From Dyadobacter sp. CY323 (lineage in GTDB: Bacteria > Bacteroidota > Bacteroidia > Cytophagales > Spirosomataceae), in the NCBI RefSeq assembly GCF_021390245.1, contig NZ_JAJUXH010000010.1:1-64000 (forward strand): a stretch of DNA of 64,000 nucleotides. The letters are read 5' to 3'. The position numbers and the translations under genes were made by a program. Within the stretch, counting starts at the first letter, position 1. Every line of letters starts with the position of its first letter. Below, piece by piece: positions 18,095 through 27,578 of this stretch. The notes beneath the pieces are model-generated. The model saw only the letters and a list, made by a program, of their open reading frames with translations. It had not been told where the DNA came from and made no database searches.

Positions 18095-18137
18095 ATCAGT
18101 TATTTAGGTTGTCCATAGTTTTGGTTAACCAACTGAT
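18095..18137. promoter_or_regulatory. Candidate operator: nested inverted repeats between the regulator-like gene and susC
   Basis: A perfect 12-bp palindrome, TTGGTTAACCAA, occupies 18121-18132. An outer pair ATCAGTT (18095-18101) and AACTGAT (18131-18137) is also inverted. Both lie in the divergent intergenic region upstream of the candidate susC promoter at 18173. Binding by the membrane-anchored HTH-like protein is a guess from position. Confidence 0.45.
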
Positions 18138-18172
18138 CAAGCACACACCCGAATCGCCAAAATATGCAATTT

Positions 18173-18180
18173 TATATTTG
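18173..18180 (+). promoter_or_regulatory. Candidate Bacteroidota promoter -7 box for susC (locus 2)
   Basis: TATATTTG matches the TAnnTTTG consensus of the Bacteroidota primary sigma factor. It would give a leader of about 60 nt before the susC start at 18245. No clear -33 TTTG was found at the usual spacing. Confidence 0.5.
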
Positions 18181-18244
18181 TAAACTTTTATTAAAACCCG
18201 AACGGTTTTGATCAAAAACTACCTAAACACTAACATATTCAAAA

Positions 18245-21200
18245 ATGATGAGACAAAAAATTCTACTAGGTTGCGTCCTGTTTTTTGGGTGGATAAGTCC
18301 CTTGCTGGCACAAACGCGGCAGCTCACCGGAAAAGTCACAGACGAAGAATCCAAAGAGCTTCCCGGCGTGAGCATTGTCATAAAAGGAAAGCAGCAAGGT
18401 ACGGTTACCGATGCGAACGGACAGTATAAACTGGCCCTTCCCGACGCCGAACCCGTGACGCTGACATTTTCATTTGTCGGTTACGCAAGTCAGGAAATTG
18501 CCGTGGACGGACGTTCCATACTCGACGTTACTTTGAAGCCAAATGACAATTCACTTGCCGAAGTCGTGGTTGTCGGATACGGTACGCAGAAGAAAAAAGA
18601 CCTGACCGGCGCGATCTCGACGATCGGCTCCAAAGATGTTGCAGGCCGCCAGACTTTGCAGGTTTCGGAAGCATTGCAAGGCAGTGTGGCAGGTGTATCG
18701 GTTACCCGCAGCAACGGCGCACCCGGTTCCAGCTCAAACATCCTGATCCGGGGCATTACTACCATTGGTACCAACAATCCGCTCATCGTGGTGGATGGCG
18801 TGCCTGTGGCGAGTATCGATAATGTAAACCCGGGCGATGTCGAAAGTATCACCGTTTTGAAAGATGCCGCATCGGCTGCCATTTATGGTTCCAGAGGTGC
18901 TGCCGGGGTTATTTTAGTTACGACCAAACGGGCGAAAAACGGACAGAGCAGTCTGGAATATACCTATGAATACGGTGTGCAGCGGGCTACTTCTTCTCCG
19001 TCGTATGCCGGCGTGCAGGATTATATGCGATATTTCAATGAGCAGGCTACGAATGATGGCGCGAGTACCGGCCCGTTCCAGAAGGCATTCATCGACACAT
19101 ATCTTGACAGTAACCGCGTCAGCCCGGATCGTTTCCCTAACACAGACTGGCAAAAAGCCATCTTAACCAGACAAAATGCCCCGCGCCAGCGTCACGACGT
19201 GGTATTTTCGATGGGTACCGGGAAGATCAAGACAAAAGCCTCGCTGGGATATGCAAGTGCAGGTGCTTTTTACGACAACCGGTCATTCAACAGATACCTT
19301 TTCAGGATCAATAATGATTTGCAGGTCAATGAAAAGCTGGGCATTAATCTCGATGTTTTTTACAAAAGGACAAACAACGAGGGAAATGGAAATGAACTTC
19401 CAAACAACGCATTCAATCCGATCTATGAAGCCCGTGTAATGCCGCCGATCTACGACGACGTCTACGAAAATGGCCGCCCGGCATTAGGTAAAGATGGGCG
19501 AAATCCATTAGGTCAACTTCGCGACGGTGGTTTTACCAAGACTTTAAATAACCAGATCGGCGGACGTATGTCATTGAACTACAAACCCGTAGACGGACTG
19601 ACACTGACTGCATTGGTAGCGCCGGTACTCGATCTGGACAAAAGCAAATATTTCTCGAAACAGATCCGGTACACCAATCCTAATGGTACCAACAGTACAG
19701 TTGTAAATCAGGCGCGGACGATTTTACAGGAAGGCCGATCGGAGAGTTTGAGTATAAACGGACAGCTGCTGGCCAATTATGTGAAGGAGCTCAATGGCGG
19801 GCATACCATTGACATTCTCGGTGGTTTTGAAGAAAATTATCGTTCGCTCGATACCCTCGGCGCGTCCAGAAGCGGATTTGCATTAACCGATTTCCCTTAC
19901 CTGAATTCCGGTTCGACGGAACTACGGGATAACTCGGGTAGTGCGAACGAATCCGGCTTGCATTCTTTTTTTGGAAGATTGCAATACAATTACAAAAGCA
20001 AATATTTCATTCAGGGTAATCTTCGCTCCGACCTGTCTTCCCGGTTTGCACCAGCCTACCGGAGAGCTATATACCCCTCTCTTTCAGCGGGATGGACGGT
20101 TTCCGAAGAAGAGTTTTTGAAAAATACCAAATGGCTTTCTTTTCTGAAACTGAGAGGTTCATGGGGTAAAGCCGGAAACGAGCGTCTGCTCAACAAAGAT
20201 GGCAGGCCGGCCTACTATCCCTACCTGGCTACCATTGATTTTACAAGCGCATTGTTTTACCAGAATGGCAGCGTGGTGCCGCTCGCGGGCGGCGGCCAGC
20301 AGGTATATGCCGTCGATAACATTACATGGGAAACCAGCCGGACGACCGATATTGGTATTGACGCTGCTTTCCTGAATGACCGGCTGAGCCTGGGTGCCGA
20401 TTATTACATGAAGAAAACCACCGACATTCTTTTGCCGCTCGACATTCCATTGTATTTGGGATATGATAAGCCAAACCAGAATGCTGGTGTATTGAATGTA
20501 AAAGGCTGGGAACTGGAACTGGCTTGGAGAGACAAAATCAACAAGCTGAACTACTCGGTCGCTGCGAACCTTTCCGATGCAAAATCGACTGTTGGCGATC
20601 TCAAAGGCACGGAGTTCCGCGGCGATCAGATCATCCGGAATGGCAGCGAGTACAATGAATGGTTCGGGTACATTTCCAATGGATTGTTTCAGACGCAGGA
20701 CGAGATCACAGGTGCGCCGGTGCTGAATGTAACCACCAAACCGGGCGATGTGCGCTATGTGGATGTGAATAAAGACGGCAGGATCACGACCGACGACCGG
20801 GTATTGCTGGGAGGCGCATTGCCAAGATACTTGTACGGCGGTAACCTGCGGGCAGATTATGAAGGTTTTGACTTCGGTATCAGTTTTCAGGGTGTAGCTA
20901 AAAGGCGTTCCCGATTGGCCAATGAAGTGGTGCAGCCATTTGCAGAAGCTTTTGGAAATTTACCAGCCGACATGATCGGGAAGTTCTGGAGTGTGAACAA
21001 CACACCCCAACAAAACCTGAATGCGACTTACCCGCGTTTGTCCCGCACTTCCAACACCGCCAATTATTCCCTTTCGGATTACTGGCTCATCAACGGGGCG
21101 TATTTCCGGCTTAAAAACATCACGCTCGGCTACACGCTGAAACAAACCGTGACCAAGAAAACGGGCATTCAATCCCTGCGTTTTTATGTCTCGGCCAACG

Positions 21201-21307
21201 ATGTGTTCTCAATCAGCAAATTCCCCAAATACCTCGATCCGGAATCCGGAAGCTATGCGTACCCCATTGTGAGTACGTTTATGGCTGGCGCGACGATACG
21301 ATTTTAA
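18245..21307 (+). CDS. SusC/RagA family TonB-linked outer membrane protein (locus 2)
   Basis: A 1020-residue TonB-dependent transporter. A signal peptide ends near residue 23 (SPLLAQ); the ATG at 18248 is an equally good start. A carboxypeptidase-regulatory-like domain follows (LTGKVTDEESKELPGVSIVIKG, FVGYASQEI; about 26-105). Then come the TonB box (EVVVVGYGTQKKKDLTG near 118), the plug (LIRGITTIGTNNPLIVVDGVP, ASAAIYGSRGAAGVILVTTK) and the barrel, ending FMAGATIRF. A calcium-like loop VDVNKDGRITTDDRVLLG lies near 840, as in many SusC proteins. It heads a three-gene operon with SusD 28 bp on and a secreted two-part protein, opposite a putative membrane regulator. Substrate unknown. Confidence 0.95.
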   Translation: MMRQKILLGCVLFFGWISPLLAQTRQLTGKVTDEESKELPGVSIVIKGKQQGTVTDANGQYKLALPDAEPVTLTFSFVGYASQEIAVDGRSILDVTLKPNDNSLAEVVVVGYGTQKKKDLTGAISTIGSKDVAGRQTLQVSEALQGSVAGVSVTRSNGAPGSSSNILIRGITTIGTNNPLIVVDGVPVASIDNVNPGDVESITVLKDAASAAIYGSRGAAGVILVTTKRAKNGQSSLEYTYEYGVQRATSSPSYAGVQDYMRYFNEQATNDGASTGPFQKAFIDTYLDSNRVSPDRFPNTDWQKAILTRQNAPRQRHDVVFSMGTGKIKTKASLGYASAGAFYDNRSFNRYLFRINNDLQVNEKLGINLDVFYKRTNNEGNGNELPNNAFNPIYEARVMPPIYDDVYENGRPALGKDGRNPLGQLRDGGFTKTLNNQIGGRMSLNYKPVDGLTLTALVAPVLDLDKSKYFSKQIRYTNPNGTNSTVVNQARTILQEGRSESLSINGQLLANYVKELNGGHTIDILGGFEENYRSLDTLGASRSGFALTDFPYLNSGSTELRDNSGSANESGLHSFFGRLQYNYKSKYFIQGNLRSDLSSRFAPAYRRAIYPSLSAGWTVSEEEFLKNTKWLSFLKLRGSWGKAGNERLLNKDGRPAYYPYLATIDFTSALFYQNGSVVPLAGGGQQVYAVDNITWETSRTTDIGIDAAFLNDRLSLGADYYMKKTTDILLPLDIPLYLGYDKPNQNAGVLNVKGWELELAWRDKINKLNYSVAANLSDAKSTVGDLKGTEFRGDQIIRNGSEYNEWFGYISNGLFQTQDEITGAPVLNVTTKPGDVRYVDVNKDGRITTDDRVLLGGALPRYLYGGNLRADYEGFDFGISFQGVAKRRSRLANEVVQPFAEAFGNLPADMIGKFWSVNNTPQQNLNATYPRLSRTSNTANYSLSDYWLINGAYFRLKNITLGYTLKQTVTKKTGIQSLRFYVSANDVFSISKFPKYLDPESGSYAYPIVSTFMAGATIRF

Positions 21308-21335
21308 TTATCAGGGGTTTATATAAAAAATCATC

Positions 21336-23006
21336 ATGAAAAAAATATTCTATATCCTGTTGGTGGCCAGCGTTTCAGCCTGCCATACACTCGACCTCAA
21401 CCCACTTTCCGAGGCATCGACGGGGACATTCTATTCCAACCAGACCGAACTGGAACTGGCTGTGAACGACCTGTACCGCCTGATTTTCTGGGGCAACGAC
21501 AATGAGCTTTTCAGTGACAACGAATGGCACCGCGGCCAGCTCACCAATGCGGTGATCGGCGGTACCATGAATGCCGACGACGCCAACGTACAGACTTTTT
21601 GGCTGAATAGTTACAAAGCAATCGCACGGGCCAATTCTTTTTTGGCCAACAAAGACAAAGCCGCTGCGAATACCCCGGCGAACGTCATGCTGCGACTGGA
21701 AGCAGAAATGCGGCTGATGCGGGCATATCAGTACTCGCGGTTGATCACGCATTTCGGTGACGTCCCATTCCTGACTGAGCCGGTTACACTTGAAGAATCA
21801 TACGGCATTACCCGCACCAGTAAAGACCAAATCCTGACGTTCGTATTCCAGGAGCTTGACTTTGCGGCTGCGAACCTGCCAGCTACATACGGTGCCGCCG
21901 AAGCAAAACGTCTTACCAAAGGTGCCGCGCTGGCCATTAAAGCCCGCACGGCATTGTATACCGGCAAATGGGCGATTGCAAAAGAAGCAGCCGACGCGGT
22001 GATCAAATCGCAGACTTATGCACTCAACGCTTCTTACTCACAACTTTTTCTGCGTGCCGGGGAAACAAGCAGAGAATTGATCATCAGCATTCCGAGGGAC
22101 GAAAAACAGCAGATTTTCAGCACCGCGGGATATGTGCAGGATAATATTTCAAGAAATGCGGGAGGTTTTGGCGCACAATTGCCGACCCGGGATTTGATGG
22201 ATGTATACGAATCCATTGATGGTAAACCGATCAACGAATCGACGCTGTATGATCCTAAAACCCCATTCAAAAACCGTGATCCAAGACTTACCGCCACGAT
22301 CGTAGAGTTTAACACGCAGTGGCTCGGCTATAATTACACGCCGCATCCCGATTCGCTCCTGATTTTCAGTTCAAAAGAAAATAAGAAAGTTTCGAATAAG
22401 GATACCCGCGCGGTGGCTGCATTTGCCAGTTTTACAGGCTTTTTATGGAAAAAAGGCATTGACCAAACCTGGCCCGACCGGCTCGTGGAAGACAACGATG
22501 CGATCATTATCCGCTACGCCGAAATCCTGCTGACGTACGCGGAAGCCAAAATGGAACTCGGCGAGATCGACGCCAGTGTGCTTAGTGCCATCAACCAGGT
22601 GCGGGCGCGGGCTTATGGCGTGACGGTGGAACAAACTACTCTGTACCCGGCAGTAACGGTTACTAATGCAGCTGCATTACAAAAGATCCTGCGACGGGAG
22701 CGCCGCGTCGAATTTCCAAGGGAAGGACTGCGCTATATGGACCTGATCCGCTGGCAACTGGCCGAAAAAGCACTCGGCAAACCGGTGATCGGGTTACCTG
22801 ATCCTACTGCCCAAAACCGCGCGAAATGGCCATTCCCGGGCGTTACGCCGATCGATGCAGATGGCATACCCGATTATTCCAGCTTTGGTACCGATGTGAA
22901 AGTGCTCGCACAGCGCAGCTTTGACAAATCGAGGCAATATCTCTGGCCGATCCCGGCAGTCGAAAGACGTGTCAACACAGGGATTACACAGAATCCTGGT
23001 TACTAA
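21336..23006 (+). CDS. SusD/RagB family nutrient-binding outer membrane lipoprotein (locus 2)
   Basis: A 556-residue lipoprotein partner of the preceding SusC. A short signal peptide ends in the lipobox VSAC with Cys16, followed by HTLDLNPLSEAS. The SusD helical scaffold is seen in LEAEMRLMRAYQYSRLITHFGDVPF near 130-150 and EILLTYAEAKMELGEIDASV near 400. The end has RRERRVEFPREGLRYMDLIR and the standard TGITQNPGY close. Co-transcription with SusC (28-bp gap) and the downstream secreted protein gene (63-bp gap) is likely. Confidence 0.95.
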   Translation: MKKIFYILLVASVSACHTLDLNPLSEASTGTFYSNQTELELAVNDLYRLIFWGNDNELFSDNEWHRGQLTNAVIGGTMNADDANVQTFWLNSYKAIARANSFLANKDKAAANTPANVMLRLEAEMRLMRAYQYSRLITHFGDVPFLTEPVTLEESYGITRTSKDQILTFVFQELDFAAANLPATYGAAEAKRLTKGAALAIKARTALYTGKWAIAKEAADAVIKSQTYALNASYSQLFLRAGETSRELIISIPRDEKQQIFSTAGYVQDNISRNAGGFGAQLPTRDLMDVYESIDGKPINESTLYDPKTPFKNRDPRLTATIVEFNTQWLGYNYTPHPDSLLIFSSKENKKVSNKDTRAVAAFASFTGFLWKKGIDQTWPDRLVEDNDAIIIRYAEILLTYAEAKMELGEIDASVLSAINQVRARAYGVTVEQTTLYPAVTVTNAAALQKILRRERRVEFPREGLRYMDLIRWQLAEKALGKPVIGLPDPTAQNRAKWPFPGVTPIDADGIPDYSSFGTDVKVLAQRSFDKSRQYLWPIPAVERRVNTGITQNPGY

Positions 23007-23069
23007 TATTAATTATTTATCTCATAATCAAAACCTTGGTGCATTCCACACTCCATTAAAACTATTTTA

Positions 23070-25553
23070 TTGATGAAAAAAGTCAGACTTAGTCTCTCCG
23101 CGTTATTCCTATTCCTAACCCTTCATTCTTTTTCTCAAACCAAAAAACCTTCGTTCAGTGGCATTTATCCGCATTTGGCGATGTATAACAACGAAGGTGA
23201 GTGCGGTACCGGCGCGGTTGTACCCTGGGCCGGTAAACTCTGGGCGATCACCTACGCCCCGCATTTGCCTTTCGGCTCTTCGGACAAGCTGTACGAAATC
23301 AGTTCGGATCTGAAACAAACCGTCCGTCCGGAAAGCATCGGTGGTACCCCGGCAAACCGGATGATCCACACGGAAAGCAACCAGCTTTTTATCGGACCAT
23401 ACGCCATAGATGGCAAAGGAGCTGTCCGGGCAATTTCTTACAAGACGATGCCGGGAAGGCACACCGGAAATGCGCGCCATCTGACAGACCCAAAGAACAA
23501 GATCTATTACGGGACAATGGAAGAAGGTTTTTACGAAGTGGATGTAAAAACACTGGCTGTGAACATGTTATATGAAGACGGCAATGTAAAAAGCAACAAA
23601 AACAACACAAACAACGGAGAACAGCAGCAGTACCAATATAACAACCTGCTGCCGGGAACGCACGGGAAAGGCTATTATTCGGGCCAGGGTGTGACCGTTT
23701 ATTCCAACAATGGAGAAGCCGGTAAACTGGCTGAAAAACAGTTTGATATCGAATCCGGATCGTTGTCGGAATGGGATGGGAAAAACTGGAAACTGGTACG
23801 CAGAAACCAGTTTGTGGAAGTAACCGGCCCGGGAGGAATTTATGGTAACAAAAACCCTGAAACCGACCCGATCTGGGCAACCGGCTGGGACCATAAGTCG
23901 GTATTGCTGGGTGTGCGCGATGGCGGGAAATGGACGTTTTTCAGGTTACCAAAGGCCAGCCACAGCTACGATGGCGCACACGGCTGGAACACCGAATGGC
24001 CACGTATCCGCGACGTTGGAACGGAGCAAATACCTGATTACCTGATGACCATGCACGGAATGTTCTTCCAGTTTCCAGGAAAGTTTTCGTCTAAAAACAC
24101 CGCAGGTATCCGTCCGCGCTCGGCGTATTTGAAAGTGATCGGCGACTATACACGCTGGAACAATCAGCTGGTGTTTGGTTGTGATGATTCTGCGCAAAGG
24201 GAGTTTTTGAACAAAAGAAAAGCAAAAGGTAATATTGAAGGCCCGGGGCAGTCCAATTCAAACCTGTGGTTCACGTCGCTCAATCAGCCGGATTTACTGG
24301 GACCAAATACCGCCGAGGGAGCCGTTTGGCTGAATGAAAATGTGAAAGCAGGCGAAACCTCCGAGCCATTTCTGTTTGCCGGCTGGGCCCATCGTTCGGC
24401 CTGGGTTCAGAACAATGGGGATAGTGAAACAAGCTTTGCATTTGAGGTTGACAAAACCGGAAACGGAAACTGGGTCCCTTTGAAATCGATTAAAGTAGGC
24501 GCGAAAAGTGCTGTCAAAGTGGAGTTCCCCGCAGCTGAAACCGGCGAATGGATCCGCATTAAACCTGCGCAGGCCACCAATGCATCTGCCCACTTTTCCT
24601 ACATAGCCGATGATAAACGTACCACTTCACCGGACGCTATTTTTGCAGGATTGAGCAACATTACTTCGGCCAAAACTTCGGGAGGATTGTTATATGGACT
24701 TGGTGAAAACCGTCGTGCATTGGGTATTGCAGCCCATGATTACTCTGGTGGAACTGCCAGCGAAACGGGTTACTATGAGCTGGATGGAGATATGAAACTC
24801 GTTCGTAAGGAAGATCCCAAAACGCTTTCATTCATCAAAAGCAAGTTCGCGATCCCGCAAAAGGTCGTTACTATCGACGGATCGTCGGTGCTGGTGGTGG
24901 ATGATAAAGGTCGCAGGTGGAGATTACCACTTGGTAATGAACAATTTACAGGACTAACCAATGAGGCTGCCTTACGCATCTGCCGGGAAGTTTCGACGGA
25001 ACGCGACTTGTTCAATGTGCACGGTACATTTTACGAACTGCCTGCCGAGAATGCGGACGGTTATGCAAAAATCCGTCCGGTATCGTCTCATAATCTGCGC
25101 ATTAACGATTACGCATCGTATCGCGGATTGCTCGTAATGACGGGAATTGATCAGAATGCGACGAAAGGAAATTCGCATGTCATTGTTTCGGATGATAAAA
25201 AAGCGGCAGTATGGGCAGGAGCGATCGATGATCTCTGGAAACTGGGCAAACCAACCGGCCAGGGCGGCCCGTGGAAGAATGCTTCGGTAAATGCAAATGA
25301 AGCATCTGATCCCTATCTGATCGGTTTTTACGATAAGAAATCATTGAAACTGTCCCACAATGCAAAAAGCCCGGTGACCTTCACAATGGAAGTAGACCCG
25401 GTCGGAAACGGCCCCTGGATGGCTGCGGAAAAGATCACAGTAGCGCCAGGACAGACAGTCAACTACGATTTCCCGAAAGATTTTGCAGCAAGATGGGTAC
25501 GTTTTAAGACGGACAAAGCCTGCGAGGCGACTACCTGGCTGGAATATAAATAA
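23070..25553 (+). CDS. Secreted two-part (internally duplicated) protein of locus 2, function unknown
   Basis: An 827-residue exported protein with signal peptide MKKVRLSLSALFLFLTLHSF. It is built from two related halves. MHGMFFQFPGKF near 326 matches VHGTFYELPAEN near 649. TSFAFEVDKTGNGNW near 452 matches VTFTMEVDPVGNGPW near 768. Each half ends in a beta-rich module (GEWIRIKPAQATNASAHFSYI and ARWVRFKTDKACEATTWLEYK). Many short W/G-rich strands suggest propeller blades. I see no known glycosidase or lyase motif. As the only non-transport gene of the operon it probably binds or processes the imported substrate at the cell surface or in the periplasm. Confidence 0.75.
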   Translation: MMKKVRLSLSALFLFLTLHSFSQTKKPSFSGIYPHLAMYNNEGECGTGAVVPWAGKLWAITYAPHLPFGSSDKLYEISSDLKQTVRPESIGGTPANRMIHTESNQLFIGPYAIDGKGAVRAISYKTMPGRHTGNARHLTDPKNKIYYGTMEEGFYEVDVKTLAVNMLYEDGNVKSNKNNTNNGEQQQYQYNNLLPGTHGKGYYSGQGVTVYSNNGEAGKLAEKQFDIESGSLSEWDGKNWKLVRRNQFVEVTGPGGIYGNKNPETDPIWATGWDHKSVLLGVRDGGKWTFFRLPKASHSYDGAHGWNTEWPRIRDVGTEQIPDYLMTMHGMFFQFPGKFSSKNTAGIRPRSAYLKVIGDYTRWNNQLVFGCDDSAQREFLNKRKAKGNIEGPGQSNSNLWFTSLNQPDLLGPNTAEGAVWLNENVKAGETSEPFLFAGWAHRSAWVQNNGDSETSFAFEVDKTGNGNWVPLKSIKVGAKSAVKVEFPAAETGEWIRIKPAQATNASAHFSYIADDKRTTSPDAIFAGLSNITSAKTSGGLLYGLGENRRALGIAAHDYSGGTASETGYYELDGDMKLVRKEDPKTLSFIKSKFAIPQKVVTIDGSSVLVVDDKGRRWRLPLGNEQFTGLTNEAALRICREVSTERDLFNVHGTFYELPAENADGYAKIRPVSSHNLRINDYASYRGLLVMTGIDQNATKGNSHVIVSDDKKAAVWAGAIDDLWKLGKPTGQGGPWKNASVNANEASDPYLIGFYDKKSLKLSHNAKSPVTFTMEVDPVGNGPWMAAEKITVAPGQTVNYDFPKDFAARWVRFKTDKACEATTWLEYK

Positions 25554-25575
25554 CAGATAACCCACTAATTTGAAA

Positions 25576-25615
25576 CACCCCGGTACCGGATATTCCAGGT
25601 TACCGGGGTGCTTTA
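25576..25615 (+). terminator. Terminator of the locus 2 operon
   Basis: CACCCCGGTA and TACCGGGGTG pair perfectly (25576-25585 with 25601-25610) around a 15-nt loop, and CTTTA follows. It lies 22 bp past the stop of the secreted protein gene. The convergent sugar dehydrogenase gene ends at 25690. Confidence 0.75.
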
Positions 25616-25689
25616 GTATGTCCCAGCCAAATTACGAGAAGAAAATTTCTAACTAGCTCCTCATCGATTAGAGTCCGTTCACTCCCGCA

Positions 25690-27417
25690 CTATTCCAGCA
25701 CGAGCACTTTTTGCTGGATAACTTTCCCATGATCTTCGAGCCTGACAATGTAAATACCAGAAGCTGTCGGATTGATCGGAATCGGGATCGTTCCGCTTTT
25801 GCCTGAAATATCCTTTCTTAAAAACACTTGTCCACCCGTTCCGACAAGTTCCATGGACTGAAAAGGTTCATCGAGCACCAAATTGATCGTCCGGTTGGTG
25901 ATGTAGGATGGTCTGATAAAATTGCCTGCGAGTGATTCCGGACCGGTGTCAATGGCGATAATCCTGGAATGTTCGGAGCTGCCGTCCTGATCGTTCATTT
26001 TGAGCCTGTAATAATGCACGCCGCCCGATACTACGGCGTGGGAAAAACGGTAACTTCCCCCGGTAACGGAATTGTCCGACAACACATTACCGACCGTTTG
26101 AAAATTTACTGCATCGTTGCTATGCTCAATGTCGAACGACCGCGAATTTTCTTCCATTGACGTTTGCCAGGACAATTTCACACCTTCCACGCCGGGGACG
26201 CCGGTAAAGCTGACCAGCGTTACAGGTAACTGCGAATCCGTGTAGATATGGTAAATTGTACTGCCTGTCACCGCATAAAGCTCCCCCGCCTCATCTTCAC
26301 CAATGTCGACAATGCCCCGGATCGGCGAAGTCTCGAATACCTGAGGCGTACCTCCGCTTTTGATCCGGTGGATCTGGCCGGAGGAATTATCCATTCCTAT
26401 ATAATACCCATACATGGCGGGGTATAGTGAACCCCTGTAAACAACGCCTCCGATCACCGACCTGCCACCCTGCATGTCAGGCAAGGGTGTGCCGGTCTGG
26501 TAGGTATGGATCGGTGCGATCGTCACCAGACCCGTCGGACAGCCCGATTGGTCCCCGGTAGTCAATTCGCCTTCAAAACACCTCCACCCAAAATTCGCTC
26601 CTTTCAGGTTGGCGGCCGGCACGTAATCAATCTCTTCCCGCGCACCCTGGCCCACATCTCCAATCCAGATCGCATGCGTCACCCGATCAAAACTCCACCG
26701 AAATGGATTTCTGAGGCCTGTGACGTAAATCAGTGAGTTAGGAATAGGGTTATCTGCAGGCACTTCATATCCTATATCACTTCCAACCGGAACGTCCACA
26801 TCTATACGCAACAATTTACCTAGCAGAGAATTGGTATTTTGCGCATTTCCGGAGGGATCATTACTGTCACCTCCGTCGCCGGTTGACAAATACAAATAGC
26901 CATCGTCATACCCAAAATGCATTTCTCCGCCATTGTGATTGGAGTAATCAGGATGATCGATGCCAAGAATGTATTTTCTACTGGTAACGGATGCCGTGTT
27001 GCCCGAAGCCGGGGATGCCGTATACCGTGCTACTTCCAGGTTACCGCTGCTATTGGTATAAAAGGCGAAGAAATGCCCGTTTGTTTCATACTGCGGGTGA
27101 AATGCGACACTCAGCAAGCCACCTTCGCCTTCCGTATCCACGACATTGCTTGTGCTGTTCAGGTTAATAAATTCAACGGGTGTGGTTGCTCCCGGTGCCA
27201 GAACTTTGATAACACCAGCCCTTTCGACAATAAAAATCCGTTTGGAACCATCGCCAGCATGCACAAGTTGAATTGCGCCGTTGAAGCCTGTAATTGTTCC
27301 CGTGGTCGTCTGATCAATTTTAATCTCGGGGGCCTGAGCGTAAGCGGCGGTAAACGATATCAGACAAAGCAACAATGTTAGCAGGCTGACGATTTTTTGT
27401 TGGATAAAATTTCTCAT
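25690..27417 (-). CDS. Secreted PQQ-dependent aldose (glucose/sorbosone-type) dehydrogenase with T9SS sorting tail
   Basis: Read from ATG at 27415-27417 this is 575 residues; the longer frame to 27465 adds sixteen unlikely residues before the signal peptide (LLTLLLCLISFTAAYAQ). The catalytic part (about 30-390) is a soluble glucose-dehydrogenase-type beta-propeller: GGLLSVAFHPQY, NGGEMHFGYDDGYLYLSTGDGG, LRNPFRWSFDR, IWIGDVGQGAREEIDYV, NFGWRCFEG. A fibronectin-like stretch follows (VTLVSFTGVPGVEGVKLSWQ). The C terminus (about 505-575, ending YIVRLEDHGKVIQQKVLVLE) is a type A T9SS sorting domain. The enzyme probably oxidises free aldoses with PQQ outside the cell. The gene stands alone. Confidence 0.9.
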   Translation of the reverse strand: MRNFIQQKIVSLLTLLLCLISFTAAYAQAPEIKIDQTTTGTITGFNGAIQLVHAGDGSKRIFIVERAGVIKVLAPGATTPVEFINLNSTSNVVDTEGEGGLLSVAFHPQYETNGHFFAFYTNSSGNLEVARYTASPASGNTASVTSRKYILGIDHPDYSNHNGGEMHFGYDDGYLYLSTGDGGDSNDPSGNAQNTNSLLGKLLRIDVDVPVGSDIGYEVPADNPIPNSLIYVTGLRNPFRWSFDRVTHAIWIGDVGQGAREEIDYVPAANLKGANFGWRCFEGELTTGDQSGCPTGLVTIAPIHTYQTGTPLPDMQGGRSVIGGVVYRGSLYPAMYGYYIGMDNSSGQIHRIKSGGTPQVFETSPIRGIVDIGEDEAGELYAVTGSTIYHIYTDSQLPVTLVSFTGVPGVEGVKLSWQTSMEENSRSFDIEHSNDAVNFQTVGNVLSDNSVTGGSYRFSHAVVSGGVHYYRLKMNDQDGSSEHSRIIAIDTGPESLAGNFIRPSYITNRTINLVLDEPFQSMELVGTGGQVFLRKDISGKSGTIPIPINPTASGIYIVRLEDHGKVIQQKVLVLE

Positions 27418-27444
27418 AACCGAAATGTTTAGTGGGTGAAAAAA

Positions 27445-27470
27445 TCTAATGTATTCGATATACATTTAGA
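27445..27470. promoter_or_regulatory. Near-perfect palindrome upstream of the sugar dehydrogenase
   Basis: TCTAATGTAT and ATACATTTAGA face each other about 30 bp in front of the start codon at 27417. The position suits an operator or a site overlapping the promoter. No regulator gene is adjacent. Confidence 0.35.
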
Positions 27471-27527
27471 ATTTTACTACTATTTACGTGCCCACTGAGA
27501 AGCCGGGAAACGCAATGCCTGAAACAA

Positions 27528-27558
27528 AAAAAGCTCTCAGCCAGACGGTTGAAAGCTT
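27528..27558 (-). terminator. Terminator of purM
   Basis: On the minus strand AGCTTTCAACC and GGCTGAGAGCT pair around GTCT and are followed by a run of seven T. This begins about 20 bp after the purM stop. Confidence 0.75.
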
Positions 27559-27578
27559 TCGGAAAGTATTGTTTTATA

